A DNA stretch of 64,000 bases from Salinimicrobium soli (GTDB lineage: Bacteria; Bacteroidota; Bacteroidia; Flavobacteriales; Flavobacteriaceae), in contig NZ_JBLUWW010000003.1 of NCBI RefSeq assembly GCF_048323655.1, forward strand, positions 372,001 to 436,000, in the 5' to 3' direction. The position numbers were made by a program, and so were the translations under genes. The notes under the pieces are model-generated. The model made no database searches and was not told the DNA's origin. It worked only from the letters and a program-made list of their open reading frames with translations. Positions 35,353 through 44,678 of this stretch are shown here, piece by piece. Position 1 is the first letter of the stretch. Every line of letters begins with the position of its first letter.

Positions 35353-37026
35353 ATGAAGAAAATTACCTGGGCAGTTTTCATTGTCCTCTTGTCATTTAAT
35401 TCTATAAAAGCACAGGATGATCCTTTGGCGCCTGTGACCGGGACTGTGGCGGTAACTAATGTTACAATTATTCCGCAGCCGGGAAAGATCATTGAAAATG
35501 GAACCGTGCTGGTGAGGGACGGTATCATTGAAGCTGTGGGAAAAAATGTTTCGGTGCCGGCGGGAGCCCGTGTCGTTAAAGCAGATAGCCTGTATCTTTA
35601 TCCGGGATTTATCCTTGGCTTGTCTCATTCCGGAATAAAAATGCCGGAGAAGAAGGATACCCCCAAGGTTAAGGATCCGGGTAATCCTCCCAATGATTTT
35701 GCAGGAATTACTCCCGAAAGAAAAGTTTACCAGTTTTTTGACGCCAAAGACAATTCTATTGAGAGCTGGCGTGATGTAGGATTTACTATTGCTCAAACCG
35801 CTCCTAAAGGAGGAATGCTTCCGGGAACAGCGTCTGTGATCTTATTGAAAGAAAACAATAAAAATGGCTCTGTCTTGAAATCGGGGACGGGTCTTTTAGC
35901 CACCTTTGATGGAGCGCAAAGAATGTATCCTGCAACCATCCTGGGTGTCATGGCAGAATACCGACAGCTTTTCAGGAGAGCAGAGCAGGCTCAGGAATAC
36001 AGCGCATCTTATGATAAAGATCCCTCAGGAAGGCAGAGACCGGTACATGACGTTGTTCTGGAAGCCTTTTACCCGGTGATAGAAGAAAAGATCCCGGTTC
36101 TGTTCAAGGCAGAGGATATTCTGGAAGCTCAAAGAGCTATGTTACTGAAGAAAGACCTGGATTTCGAACTTGTACTTACCGAACTGAAAGAAGGCTGGGA
36201 TCTTATGGACGACATAAAATCTTCGGGTGCTGCTGTACAATTCAGTCTGGACCTTCCGGAGTGGAAAGAAACCAAAAAAGATTCCGCAGCAACTAAAGAA
36301 GCTTCCGAAGAAAAGAAAATGCTCGAGTCCAGAAGAGAGAATTTCATGAAGAAATACTACGGACAAATGGGCCAATTTGCCGCCGCCGGAATTCCATTCG
36401 CTTTTTCTGGCCTGGAGGTAAAACCGGGAGATGTTCAAAAAAATCTGCAGAAAATGGTGGAGCAAGGCTTATCTGAGGATGCAGCCCTGGCAGCACTTAC
36501 CACCACCCCGGCATCTATGTTGGGATTGGAAAGGACTGCAGGAACTGTTGAGACAGGAAAAATGGCCAACCTTATTATTTCTAACAAGCCCTATTTTTCA
36601 AAAGATGCGAAGATAAAATACATTATGGTAGAAGGAGTGTTGTTTGAGAAGGACCTCAAAGCGGCCAAAAAAGCAGATGCCTCTACGATCGAACTTGTGG
36701 CAGGAGAATGGACTTATGAGTCTACTACTCCGGGCGGACCAATGACCGGAACGCTGATCCTGAAAAAGGAGGACAACGGTGAACTTTCCGGAACCATTTC
36801 GAATACCCTTACTTCCGAAGAAAGCGTTTTAAATGATCTATTGGTGACAAAAGACAGGATCACTTTCAATTTCAATGTGGTTTTTCAGGGTCAGGCATTG
36901 ACAGTAGAGGCAAGCCTTACAGTAAAGGGTGATTCTTTTGAAGGTTCCCTAAACGGAGGAGGAGAAAGTTTTCCTATAGAAGGATTCAAGGTTCCGCAAT
37001 TAAGGAGTAAATCAAAAACATTATAA
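35353..37026 (+). CDS. Secreted amidohydrolase-like protein A, damaged metal site
   Basis: 557 aa with signal peptide (cleavage near SIKAQ, residue 21). It is built like an amidohydrolase-superfamily protein: N-terminal beta domain (VTNVTIIPQPGKIIENGTVLVRDG), barrel, and C-terminal ALTTTPASMLGLERTAGTVETGKMANLIIS. The usual PGFIDAHSH reads PGFILGLSH (84-92): the first His is Leu90, only His92 remains. A ~120-residue beta-rich extension (about 445-557) is extra. First of three tandem paralogues; the next starts 11 bases later. Probably catalytically weak or inactive. Confidence 0.85.
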   Translation: MKKITWAVFIVLLSFNSIKAQDDPLAPVTGTVAVTNVTIIPQPGKIIENGTVLVRDGIIEAVGKNVSVPAGARVVKADSLYLYPGFILGLSHSGIKMPEKKDTPKVKDPGNPPNDFAGITPERKVYQFFDAKDNSIESWRDVGFTIAQTAPKGGMLPGTASVILLKENNKNGSVLKSGTGLLATFDGAQRMYPATILGVMAEYRQLFRRAEQAQEYSASYDKDPSGRQRPVHDVVLEAFYPVIEEKIPVLFKAEDILEAQRAMLLKKDLDFELVLTELKEGWDLMDDIKSSGAAVQFSLDLPEWKETKKDSAATKEASEEKKMLESRRENFMKKYYGQMGQFAAAGIPFAFSGLEVKPGDVQKNLQKMVEQGLSEDAALAALTTTPASMLGLERTAGTVETGKMANLIISNKPYFSKDAKIKYIMVEGVLFEKDLKAAKKADASTIELVAGEWTYESTTPGGPMTGTLILKKEDNGELSGTISNTLTSEESVLNDLLVTKDRITFNFNVVFQGQALTVEASLTVKGDSFEGSLNGGGESFPIEGFKVPQLRSKSKTL

Positions 37027-37037
37027 TTTCAATAAAA

Positions 37038-38390
37038 ATGAAAAAACAAATTATTCTTGTCATCATGCTTCAGCTTTTTCTCGGCAATATGTGGGCTCAG
37101 AAAAAGAAAGGTGATGTATTGATAAAAAATGGGACCATCATAACCATTACACAGGGAACTCTTGAGAATACAGATGTTCTTGTACGAAATGGAAAGATAG
37201 CCAGGATTGGCAAAGAAATAAGTGCCCCTTCAGGAGTGAAAGTAGTAGACGCTACCGGTAAATACGTGATGCCGGGCATTATTGATGCTCATTCCCATAT
37301 TGCGCTGGATGCTGTAAATGAAGCCACGAGCCCCGTGACTGCTGAGGTTTGGGTGGGTGATGCTTTGGATCCATTTGATATTTCAATTTATCGCGCCCTT
37401 GCCGGGGGAGTAACTGTTTCTCATGCCATGCACGGTTCAGCAAACGCTATTGGTGGTCAGAATGAAACTATAAAGCACCGCTGGGGATCTGTAAAGATGG
37501 ATGATATTCGTATGGATGGAGCGCCTAGAACCATCAAATTTGCTTTGGGAGAGAATCCAACCCGCGTACATGGCGAAGGAAGCGATATAGTTCCCCGCAC
37601 CCGAATGGGAGTGGAGCAGGTCTTTAGAAGAGCTTTTTCTGAAGCTAAGGAGTATATGGAGGCCGGGGATGAATACAATGCTAACAAAGGGAAAAAAGGC
37701 TACAAAGGAGCTCCTCCTGCTTATGACATTCGAAAAGAAGTGATTGCGGATATTCTTAGAGGAGAGATCATTGTTCACTGCCACTCGTACCGTGCAGATG
37801 AGATCCTGATGCTCATGGATGTGTTCAAGGATTATGGGATCAAAAAATTGGTTTTTCAACACGTGAATGAAGGATTTAAAGTAGCACCCGAGATAGCAGA
37901 ATTTGGCGCCATGGCTTCAGTTTTTTCTGACTGGTGGGCCTACAAATTTGAGGTGTACTATTCTACAGCTTACAATGCTGCAATTCTAACCCGAAATGGA
38001 GTGTTGACTTCGATCAATTCTGATAGTGGTGAATTGATCAGGCACTTGTATCATGAAGCTGCAAAAACCCAGAAGTATGGAGATCTTTCAGATGAGGAAG
38101 CTTTAAAACTAATTACTCTGAACCCAGCAAAACAACTTGGGATCGACGATAGAGTAGGTTCCTTGGAAGAAGGTAAAGATGGGGATATTGTCATCTTTAA
38201 TGATCATCCGCTTTCAATTTATGCGGTACCTCAAATGACTTTCGTAGACGGGGTGAAGTATTTTGATGTTAAAGAAGACAGAGACGATATGCGTATTTAT
38301 GTAAATCCTTCCGAAGAAGTGGATGTGATGCGTTTAAGAACCGAGCAGGAGAAGTGTATGGCTAATACAGAATGGCTACTAAATCAATAA
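37038..38390 (+). CDS. Secreted amidohydrolase B, intact metal site
   Basis: 450 aa with a signal peptide ending near GNMWAQ. It holds the full set of amidohydrolase ligands: IIDAHSH (His85, His87), VHCHSY, FQHVNEG and the barrel Asp in SINSDSGE. Imidazolonepropionase/dipeptidase-like architecture suggests hydrolysis of cyclic amides or peptides in the periplasm; the substrate is unknown. It is the only one of the three tandem paralogues with a complete active site. Its TAA stop shares one base with an ATG of the next ORF. Confidence 0.9.
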   Translation: MKKQIILVIMLQLFLGNMWAQKKKGDVLIKNGTIITITQGTLENTDVLVRNGKIARIGKEISAPSGVKVVDATGKYVMPGIIDAHSHIALDAVNEATSPVTAEVWVGDALDPFDISIYRALAGGVTVSHAMHGSANAIGGQNETIKHRWGSVKMDDIRMDGAPRTIKFALGENPTRVHGEGSDIVPRTRMGVEQVFRRAFSEAKEYMEAGDEYNANKGKKGYKGAPPAYDIRKEVIADILRGEIIVHCHSYRADEILMLMDVFKDYGIKKLVFQHVNEGFKVAPEIAEFGAMASVFSDWWAYKFEVYYSTAYNAAILTRNGVLTSINSDSGELIRHLYHEAAKTQKYGDLSDEEALKLITLNPAKQLGIDDRVGSLEEGKDGDIVIFNDHPLSIYAVPQMTFVDGVKYFDVKEDRDDMRIYVNPSEEVDVMRLRTEQEKCMANTEWLLNQ

Positions 38391-38398
38391 TGACGATC

Positions 38399-39700
38399 AT
38401 GAAAAAAATATTAATACTATTCTTTCTAATAATAACGGGGTTTGGAAATTCTTTTGCCCAAAGTCCGAAAGCTGAATATGGCGCTTTTGCCCTTACAAAT
38501 ACCACAGTCCATACTGTGACAAAAGGTGTTATGGAAAATACCACAGTACTTGTCAGGGATGGAAAGATCGAAAAGATCGGAAAAATGGACTCTTTTGATG
38601 CTGATGTTAAAGTAATTGACTGTTCAAATCTGCATATTTACCCCGGAATGATCGATGGCGGTACCCGCATTGGGCTTATTGAGGTAAGTGCTGTGGATCG
38701 TACCGTTGATTTCAGGGAAATTGGAAATGTTATTCCGCACATGGAAGCCTTGACCGCAGTGAATCCTAACTCGGCACTTATTCCCGTAACGAGGGTTAGC
38801 GGAGTTACTACTGCTTTGACAGTTCCTTCAGGAGGTTTGTTTCCGGGAACGGCGGCACTCATCAATCTGCATGGATACACTCCGGAACAAATGAGTACCG
38901 GATTTTCTGCACCTGTGATGAACTTCCCCTCTTCGGGAAAAAGAGGCTGGTGGGACAAACGTTCCAAAGAGGAAATTGAGAAGGATACCGAAAAGAAAAT
39001 GAAGGAGCTTGAGGAGGTTTGGGAGAAAATAGCCCAGTACCATAAACTGGACAGCGTCAAAGCCGTGGGAAAAACCTCTGTCTCTATGGACTACTATCCT
39101 GAAATGAAGGCCCTTCTACCGGTTTACAGAAAGAAAGTTCCGTTACTTATTGAAGTGAATTCTGCAAATGATATCAAAAATGCTTTAAAATGGATCAAAG
39201 AAAAGGATATCAAGGCAATTCTCACCGGGGTGGAAGAAGGTCACAGAGTGGCTGATGAGATCGCGAAAGCAAATGTGCCTGTGGTGGTTGGCCCAACATT
39301 GAGCACACCTTCCAGAGACTATGACAGGTATGACAGGTCTTATTCCAATCCAGCTTTGCTGAAAAAGGCAGGAGTGAAAGTAGCGATTCGAACCATGGAT
39401 GCTGAAAACGTAAGAAACCTGCCTTACAATGCCGGCTTTGCAGCGGCCTACGGAATGTCTAAGGAGGAAGCTCTAAAAGCGATCACCATTGTTCCTGCGG
39501 AAATTTTTCAGGTTGCCGATAAATTAGGATCCATTGAAGAAGGAAAGCAGGCAACCCTGTTTGTCTCTACCGGAGATCCTTTTGAAACTTCTACAGATGT
39601 TGAACATGTTTTCATCAATGGTTGGAAGATCCCAATGGTGAGCAGGCATACCCAGTTGTATGAGGAGTTCCTGAAAAGAAGTCCGGGTCTGGAAAAATAA
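38399..39700 (+). CDS. Secreted amidohydrolase-like protein C, damaged metal site
   Basis: 433 aa from the ATG at 38399 (MKKILILFFLIITGFGNSFAQ signal peptide); ATGs at 38390 and 38372 are possible but less likely. Fold markers (ENTTVLVRDGKIEKIGK, EALKAITIVPAEIFQVADKLGSIEEGKQATLFV) are present. The HxH motif is lost: IDAHSH becomes IDGGTR (85-90). A charged helical insert (about 185-220) may form a coiled coil. Probably a structural or binding partner of the intact paralogue B. Confidence 0.85.
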   Translation: MKKILILFFLIITGFGNSFAQSPKAEYGAFALTNTTVHTVTKGVMENTTVLVRDGKIEKIGKMDSFDADVKVIDCSNLHIYPGMIDGGTRIGLIEVSAVDRTVDFREIGNVIPHMEALTAVNPNSALIPVTRVSGVTTALTVPSGGLFPGTAALINLHGYTPEQMSTGFSAPVMNFPSSGKRGWWDKRSKEEIEKDTEKKMKELEEVWEKIAQYHKLDSVKAVGKTSVSMDYYPEMKALLPVYRKKVPLLIEVNSANDIKNALKWIKEKDIKAILTGVEEGHRVADEIAKANVPVVVGPTLSTPSRDYDRYDRSYSNPALLKKAGVKVAIRTMDAENVRNLPYNAGFAAAYGMSKEEALKAITIVPAEIFQVADKLGSIEEGKQATLFVSTGDPFETSTDVEHVFINGWKIPMVSRHTQLYEEFLKRSPGLEK

Positions 39701-39724
39701 ATTTTCAGAACTTAAGAATTTAAG

Positions 39725-39755
39725 AAAAAGCAGCATCCATCGGATGCTGCTTTTT
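39725..39755. terminator. Bidirectional terminator between amidohydrolase C and the esterase
   Basis: A 14-bp perfect stem aaaaagcagcatcc / ggatgctgcttttt with loop atc. The right arm overlaps the stop codon of the minus-strand esterase gene. Confidence 0.88.
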
Positions 39756-40395
39756 AGTTTTCTTCTGTGATCTGTTGTATTACGTCCTTATTCACCTCAT
39801 GTCCGCCATCAAACGGAACGAACTTCAGGTTTTTCGGAAAGAGTTCCCTGATCTTTTTTTCTTCATTCTCGATAAATTCCCTGTTGACGTATGGATCTTC
39901 GGTGCCATACACGAAACTGACTTTCCCTTCAAAAAAGGCAAAATCGGATGCTTTTAATTCATTCGGCAATCTCCCGGAATTAAGTATAAGGTGGGAACAA
40001 TTGAGCTTTCGGCGGGCCAACCAGCGAGTAACTACCGAGACTCCCTGGGAATATCCAAAAAGAATCAGGTTTGGTGCATTTTCAAGATCTTCCGTTTTAT
40101 AGATCTCATCGAGGTATGCCATTACATTTTCAATGTCTATTTCGGTGTTATCACGAGTGGCCCAGGAGGCGCCAACATGTTCGTACTTTCCGTTGAGGTA
40201 GTACCTGGAAGGAGCCTGCGGAGCAATGAAGTAATTCTCATCAGGGTTGAGGTGACGAAAGTATTTCAAAAAGTACCGGCTCAAATAACCTATGCCGTGG
40301 AAGACCACCCACACGTTTTTGGTTTTCGCCGTACGCTCGTTCAGCATGCTGTAAGTATTGCGGGTTTGGTAAGAAACCTCTTTTTCGTTGATCAT
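39754..40395 (-). CDS. Alpha/beta hydrolase (carboxylesterase/phospholipase type)
   Basis: 213 aa. Catalytic triad candidates are Ser in GYSQG, Asp in YGTEDPY and His in FDGGHEV, the pattern of the YpfH/carboxylesterase family. Lacks a signal peptide, so cytoplasmic. It is divergent from the menaquinone genes, whose first start is 46 bases away, so the two share a promoter region. MenH function is unlikely given the family, but proximity makes it worth a check. Confidence 0.87.
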   Translation of the reverse strand: MINEKEVSYQTRNTYSMLNERTAKTKNVWVVFHGIGYLSRYFLKYFRHLNPDENYFIAPQAPSRYYLNGKYEHVGASWATRDNTEIDIENVMAYLDEIYKTEDLENAPNLILFGYSQGVSVVTRWLARRKLNCSHLILNSGRLPNELKASDFAFFEGKVSFVYGTEDPYVNREFIENEEKKIRELFPKNLKFVPFDGGHEVNKDVIQQITEEN

Positions 40396-40441
40396 TGTTC
40401 AGGTGGTTTTGTACTTTTACAAAGTAACCAATCTATTTACT

Positions 40442-40864
40442 ATGACCAAGGAGGAAATGCTGGAGGTGTCGAAAAAGATGTGCCAGAACACGCTTATGGA
40501 AACTCTTGAAATTGAGTTTACCGAGGTAGGCGATGATTATGTGGTGGCAAAAATGCCGGTGACGCCACGGGTACATCAGCCGGACGGGGTTCTCCATGGG
40601 GGCGCTACTGCGGCCCTGGCCGAAACAGTTGGCAGTATGGCCAGCTTTGTTTTTTTAGACACAGAGCACTTCTATGTCCGCGGAATTGAGATAACTGCCA
40701 ACCATTTAAAAAGTATTTCTGAAGGCTTTGTTTACGCCAAGGCCCGGTATCTTCATAAGGGCAGAACCACCCAGCTGTGGGATATTCGCATTACAGATGC
40801 AGATGAAAACCTTATTTCGGTGGTGAAGCTTACCACCATTACTTTACCTAAAAAGAAGCAATAG
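40442..40864 (+). CDS. menI: Hotdog thioesterase, probable DHNA-CoA thioesterase
   Basis: 140-aa PaaI/YdiI-type hotdog protein starting at the ATG at 40442 (MTKEEMLEVSKKM). HGGATAALAETVGSMAS contains the conserved catalytic Glu region. Its gene is two bases before menF and followed by menD, so hydrolysis of 1,4-dihydroxy-2-naphthoyl-CoA, the step after MenB, is the best assignment. The activity rests on family and context. Confidence 0.82.
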   Translation: MTKEEMLEVSKKMCQNTLMETLEIEFTEVGDDYVVAKMPVTPRVHQPDGVLHGGATAALAETVGSMASFVFLDTEHFYVRGIEITANHLKSISEGFVYAKARYLHKGRTTQLWDIRITDADENLISVVKLTTITLPKKKQ

Positions 40865-40866
40865 CA

Positions 40867-42003
40867 ATGGATGAAGCTATTTTTTTCGGGCGGCTTCGGA
40901 AGCAGTACGATCAAAATTTACCTTTTGTTGCCTACCGTAAACCCGGGGAAAGAACGATACAATCCTTTTTGCAGAAGGAGGATACCTTCTTTACTTCTGA
41001 AGATCTTTCGGAAACAGGCTTTGTTTTTGCCCCTTTTGACACCCGTAAAAAGGCCGTACTAATTCCCGAAGAAGCTTCCGAAAAACTCATTTTTGAGCAG
41101 CAGGGAGATTTTGAAATTCCGGAAAAAGAAAAAAGATCAGAACGCTTAAATCCATCCGAAGCAGATAAAGAAAAGCACATCTCCCTGGTCAAAAAAGGGC
41201 TTTTGGAACTCAATTCCGGTAACCTGCAAAAGGTGGTACTCAGCCGAAAAGAGAAGGTGGAATTGGAGCAGCCTGAACCATTTGAACTTTTTAAGGAACT
41301 GCTGAATTCCTATTCCACCGCATTTGTCTACCTGTGGTATCATCCCGAAACCGGACTTTGGCTGGGAGCAACTCCCGAAACGTTGTTGAAGGTGGAAGGA
41401 CGCAATTTTAAAACTATGGCACTTGCAGGAACCCAAAAATTTCAGGGGACTATGGAAGTGGAATGGGGAGAAAAGGAGAAGCAGGAACAGCAGTATGTGA
41501 CTGATTCCATTGTGGAAGATCTTAAAAAGCTTGGTGTCAGCTCGAGCGCACTCAAGAGCTCAGAAGTTTACACCGCCAGAGCAGGAAACCTTTTGCATCT
41601 TAGAACAGATATTTCGGGAAGACTGGCTGCAGGAGAAAATCTCAGTGAGATCATCAAAGCCCTGCATCCTACACCGGCGGTTTGCGGACTTCAGAAGGAA
41701 AAAGCCCAAAATTTTATACTTTCTGAAGAGAATTATGACAGGGAGTTCTATACCGGCTTTTTAGGCGAGCTCAACCTGCAAAACAGTACGAGCCGCTCTG
41801 TCAATAAAAGAAATGTAGAAAACCTGGCATACCGCACCGTGAAAAAGAAAACAGCTTTATTCGTGAACCTGCGATGCATGAAATTGAGGGAAAATGCTGC
41901 GTATCTTTACGTTGGCGGCGGAATAACCAAGGATTCCGATCCCGAAGCTGAATGGGAAGAAACGGTGAATAAATCCCAGACCATGAAAAAAGTGTTATTT
42001 TAA
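40867..42003 (+). CDS. menF: Isochorismate synthase
   Basis: Converts chorismate to isochorismate, the first step of menaquinone synthesis. 378 aa chorismate-binding domain: LQKVVLSRKEKVEL (about 119-132), LWLGATPETLLKVEG, ALAGTQ, HPTPAVCGLQKEKA and the Mg-binding VGGGITKDSDPEAEWEET close to the C-terminus. Placement directly before menD argues for a menaquinone rather than siderophore role. A palindromic repeat follows seven bases after the stop. Confidence 0.94.
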   Translation: MDEAIFFGRLRKQYDQNLPFVAYRKPGERTIQSFLQKEDTFFTSEDLSETGFVFAPFDTRKKAVLIPEEASEKLIFEQQGDFEIPEKEKRSERLNPSEADKEKHISLVKKGLLELNSGNLQKVVLSRKEKVELEQPEPFELFKELLNSYSTAFVYLWYHPETGLWLGATPETLLKVEGRNFKTMALAGTQKFQGTMEVEWGEKEKQEQQYVTDSIVEDLKKLGVSSSALKSSEVYTARAGNLLHLRTDISGRLAAGENLSEIIKALHPTPAVCGLQKEKAQNFILSEENYDREFYTGFLGELNLQNSTSRSVNKRNVENLAYRTVKKKTALFVNLRCMKLRENAAYLYVGGGITKDSDPEAEWEETVNKSQTMKKVLF

Positions 42004-42010
42004 AAATAAA

Positions 42011-42043
42011 AGACCTCACAGGTCTTGAAGACCTGTGAGGTCT
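42011..42043. repeat. Dispersed intergenic palindrome, copy 2 (menF-menD)
   Basis: Perfect arms AGACCTCACAGGTC / GACCTGTGAGGTCT around TTGAA (extends by further A-T pairs). Compared with copy 1 at 23224-23256, the fourth base of the left arm changes C to T and its partner in the right arm changes G to A, keeping the pair. It ends 14 bases before the menD start. Confidence 0.85.
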
Positions 42044-42057
42044 GTAAAATTATTACA

Positions 42058-43791
42058 GTGAAATACCCAAAAATACCCGTAGCCCGGTCTATAGTTGCGC
42101 TTTGTGAAGCTAAAGGCATTCACCATGTGGTGATCTCCCCGGGCTCCAGAAATGCTCCTTTGACCAACGGTTTTGCATACAATCCGAATATTAAAACATA
42201 CAGCGTTGTTGATGAGCGCTGCGCCGCATTTGTTGCAATAGGAATGGCCCAGCAGCTGCAAAAGCCGGTGGCCGTACTTTGTACTTCAGGATCGGCTTTG
42301 CTGAATTATTATCCGGCGGTGGCCGAGGCTTATTACAGCGATATTCCGCTGGTCGTGATCTCTGCCGACAGGCCCATCGAACGCATCGATATTGGCGATG
42401 GACAAACCATTCGTCAAAAGAACGTTTTTGAGAACCATATTTTGTATTCGGCTAACCTTCATTCTGAAGTTGTGCTGGAAAATGCTGCGGAAGACAAAAA
42501 GTTGCAGCAAAAGCAGTTCGAATCTCAAAAACACAATGAAAGGGAGATCAACCTGGCTTTAAATAAAGCTATTGAGGGGAAAGGTCCGGTGCATATCAAT
42601 GTGCCGTTCTATGAGCCTTTATACGATCTCATGGAAGGTGTGAAGGTGGACCCGTTACAGATCCTGCCGGAGATCATTGAAAGAACATATTCCGAAAATC
42701 AACTTAAAGCCTACGCCGATCTTTGGAACCGCGCCAAACGGAAAATGGTAATAGTAGGAGTGGAGCAGCCTAATTCGGTAGAGCAAAAATTCCTGGATGA
42801 GCTTGCGAAAGACGATTCCGTGATAGTTTTTACCGAAACCACGTCCAATATTCAGCAACCTGATTTTTTCACCCGCATAGACACGCTCATAGGTCCTATT
42901 GAAAAAGATGAGAACCGGGAAGAACTTTTTGACGCTTTAAGACCGGATATTCTTCTCACTTTCGGCGGAATGATAGTTTCGAAAAAGATCAAGGCATTTT
43001 TAAGGAATTATCAACCGAAGCAGCACTGGCATGTGGATCCAAAAAAGGCATATAATACCTTCTTTTGCCTTAACAAACATTTTGAGACTTCGGCCAATTC
43101 TTTCTTCGCACACTTTTTTCCGCTTACAACAGAAGTTGAAAGCACCTATGGCCCGTATTGGAAAAAGGTGAGAAGCAGAAGGCAGAAGCGGCATGAGGAA
43201 TATATGAATGAAATTCCATATTCCGATCTTAAGGCCATGCAACTGGTGGTGCCAAAAATGCCAAAAGATCACGTGCTTCACCTGGCGAATAGCTCCACCA
43301 TAAGGTATGCACAGCTGTTTAACTGGGATGGCAGCCTTAAGATATACTGTAATCGCGGGACCAGTGGAATCGATGGCAGCATCTCTACATCTGTTGGTGC
43401 AGCTATGACTGCTGAAGAACCAGTGTTAATGATCACCGGGGATCTCAGCTTTTTCTACGACAGTAACGCGTTGTGGAACAATTATATTCCGAAGAACTAC
43501 AGGATCATCATTCTCAATAACCAGGGCGGAGGGATCTTCAGGATTCTGCCGGGCGATAAAAATTCGGAAACCTTCGATACCTATTTCGAAACAGTACACG
43601 ACCTGAACGCAAAACCCATTTGCGATCTCTACGGATTTGAATATGCTTCGGCAAAGACTTCCGAAGAAATAGAGAAGCATTTAAATGGCTTTTTTGACAC
43701 TTCAGAAAAACCAAGGTTGCTGGAGATTTTTACGCCGCGTAAAGTGAATGATGAAGTGCTGCTGAAGTATTTCAGCTTTATGAAGGACTAA
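42058..43791 (+). CDS. menD: SEPHCHC synthase (MenD)
   Basis: Thiamine-diphosphate enzyme joining isochorismate and 2-oxoglutarate in menaquinone synthesis (577 aa). GTG at 42058 gives the conserved start MKYPKIPVARSIVALC; the longer frame back to 42025 would begin inside the palindromic repeat. VISPGSRNAPLT (about 24-35), the cofactor motif GDLSFFYDSNALWNN and NNQGGGIFRILPG are intact. The repeat insertion upstream may have altered the original start region. Confidence 0.94.
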   Translation: MKYPKIPVARSIVALCEAKGIHHVVISPGSRNAPLTNGFAYNPNIKTYSVVDERCAAFVAIGMAQQLQKPVAVLCTSGSALLNYYPAVAEAYYSDIPLVVISADRPIERIDIGDGQTIRQKNVFENHILYSANLHSEVVLENAAEDKKLQQKQFESQKHNEREINLALNKAIEGKGPVHINVPFYEPLYDLMEGVKVDPLQILPEIIERTYSENQLKAYADLWNRAKRKMVIVGVEQPNSVEQKFLDELAKDDSVIVFTETTSNIQQPDFFTRIDTLIGPIEKDENREELFDALRPDILLTFGGMIVSKKIKAFLRNYQPKQHWHVDPKKAYNTFFCLNKHFETSANSFFAHFFPLTTEVESTYGPYWKKVRSRRQKRHEEYMNEIPYSDLKAMQLVVPKMPKDHVLHLANSSTIRYAQLFNWDGSLKIYCNRGTSGIDGSISTSVGAAMTAEEPVLMITGDLSFFYDSNALWNNYIPKNYRIIILNNQGGGIFRILPGDKNSETFDTYFETVHDLNAKPICDLYGFEYASAKTSEEIEKHLNGFFDTSEKPRLLEIFTPRKVNDEVLLKYFSFMKD

Positions 43792-43847
43792 ACTGCAGCA
43801 CGTGAAAAGCCGTTAAAATAAAGTACCTTTGCACTAAAATTTTGAAT

Positions 43848-44678
43848 ATGCTTGCTATTGGTGAATACCATACTTTAAAGATCGACCGGGATACAGAACC
43901 GGGATTGTTCCTGAAGGATGATGATGAAAATGAAGTGCTGCTTCCTAACAAATACAAACCGGAAAGTTTTGAGCTGGGAGATGAGATCGAAGTGTTCGTA
44001 TATCTTGACCACGAGGAAAGGCCGGTAGCTACAACCCTGAAGCCATTTGTGAAACTGGATGAGTTCGGTTACCTGAAATGCGTGGAAGTATCAGATATTG
44101 GTGCTTTTATGGATTGGGGTCTTGAAAAACACCTTTTTGTCCCGTTCAAGGAGCAGGCCAGCAAAATGCGAAAAGGGGACAGGTATCTTGTATTCTGTTA
44201 TCTTGATGAACTCACCGGCAGACTGGCGGGTTCCAGCAAAGTGAATAATTTCCTCGATAATTCTGAACTCACCGTTGAGCCCTTTGAAAAAGTGAATCTT
44301 ATTGTGAGCAACCCTACAGATCTTGGTTGGAATGTCATTATAAATGAACTGCACCAGGGCTTATTATATAATGCGGAAGTTTTTCAAAACCTGCATACGG
44401 GTGATCGATTGGAAGGTTATATCAAAAAAACCCGTCCCGATGGAAAGATCGATGTGACCCTTCAAAGACCGGGTTACCGAAGTATCGAACCCAACGCGCA
44501 GGAGATCCTCAGCCTTCTTGAGGTCAAAGGCGGCTTTTTGCCATTAACTGACAAGTCGTCTCCCGAAGAGATACAGGAGCAATTGCATATGAGCAAAAAG
44601 AGCTTTAAAAGGGCTATTGGGAGTCTGTATAAACAACGAATCGTAGACCTGAAAGATAACGGGATCTATCTTAAATAA
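43848..44678 (+). CDS. cvfB: CvfB-family S1 RNA-binding protein
   Basis: 276 aa. Tandem S1-like beta barrels (GEYHTLKIDRDTEPGLFL; ...GYLKCVEVSDIGAFMDWGLEKHLFVPF; ...GDRLEGYIKKTRPDGKIDVTLQ) and a C-terminal winged helix (MSKKSFKRAIGSLYKQRIV). The ATG at 43848 is preferred over the TTG at 43842. CvfB/YitL proteins bind RNA and affect virulence or growth traits in Gram-positives; the role here is unknown. Its 3' end overlaps the convergent gene by 13 bases. Confidence 0.9.
   Translation: MLAIGEYHTLKIDRDTEPGLFLKDDDENEVLLPNKYKPESFELGDEIEVFVYLDHEERPVATTLKPFVKLDEFGYLKCVEVSDIGAFMDWGLEKHLFVPFKEQASKMRKGDRYLVFCYLDELTGRLAGSSKVNNFLDNSELTVEPFEKVNLIVSNPTDLGWNVIINELHQGLLYNAEVFQNLHTGDRLEGYIKKTRPDGKIDVTLQRPGYRSIEPNAQEILSLLEVKGGFLPLTDKSSPEEIQEQLHMSKKSFKRAIGSLYKQRIVDLKDNGIYLK

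Noticed and set aside
39754..40395. MenH (SHCHC synthase) for the alpha/beta hydrolase next to the menaquinone genes
   Set aside because: Motif layout fits the carboxylesterase/phospholipase group, and the gene is on the opposite strand from the men genes.
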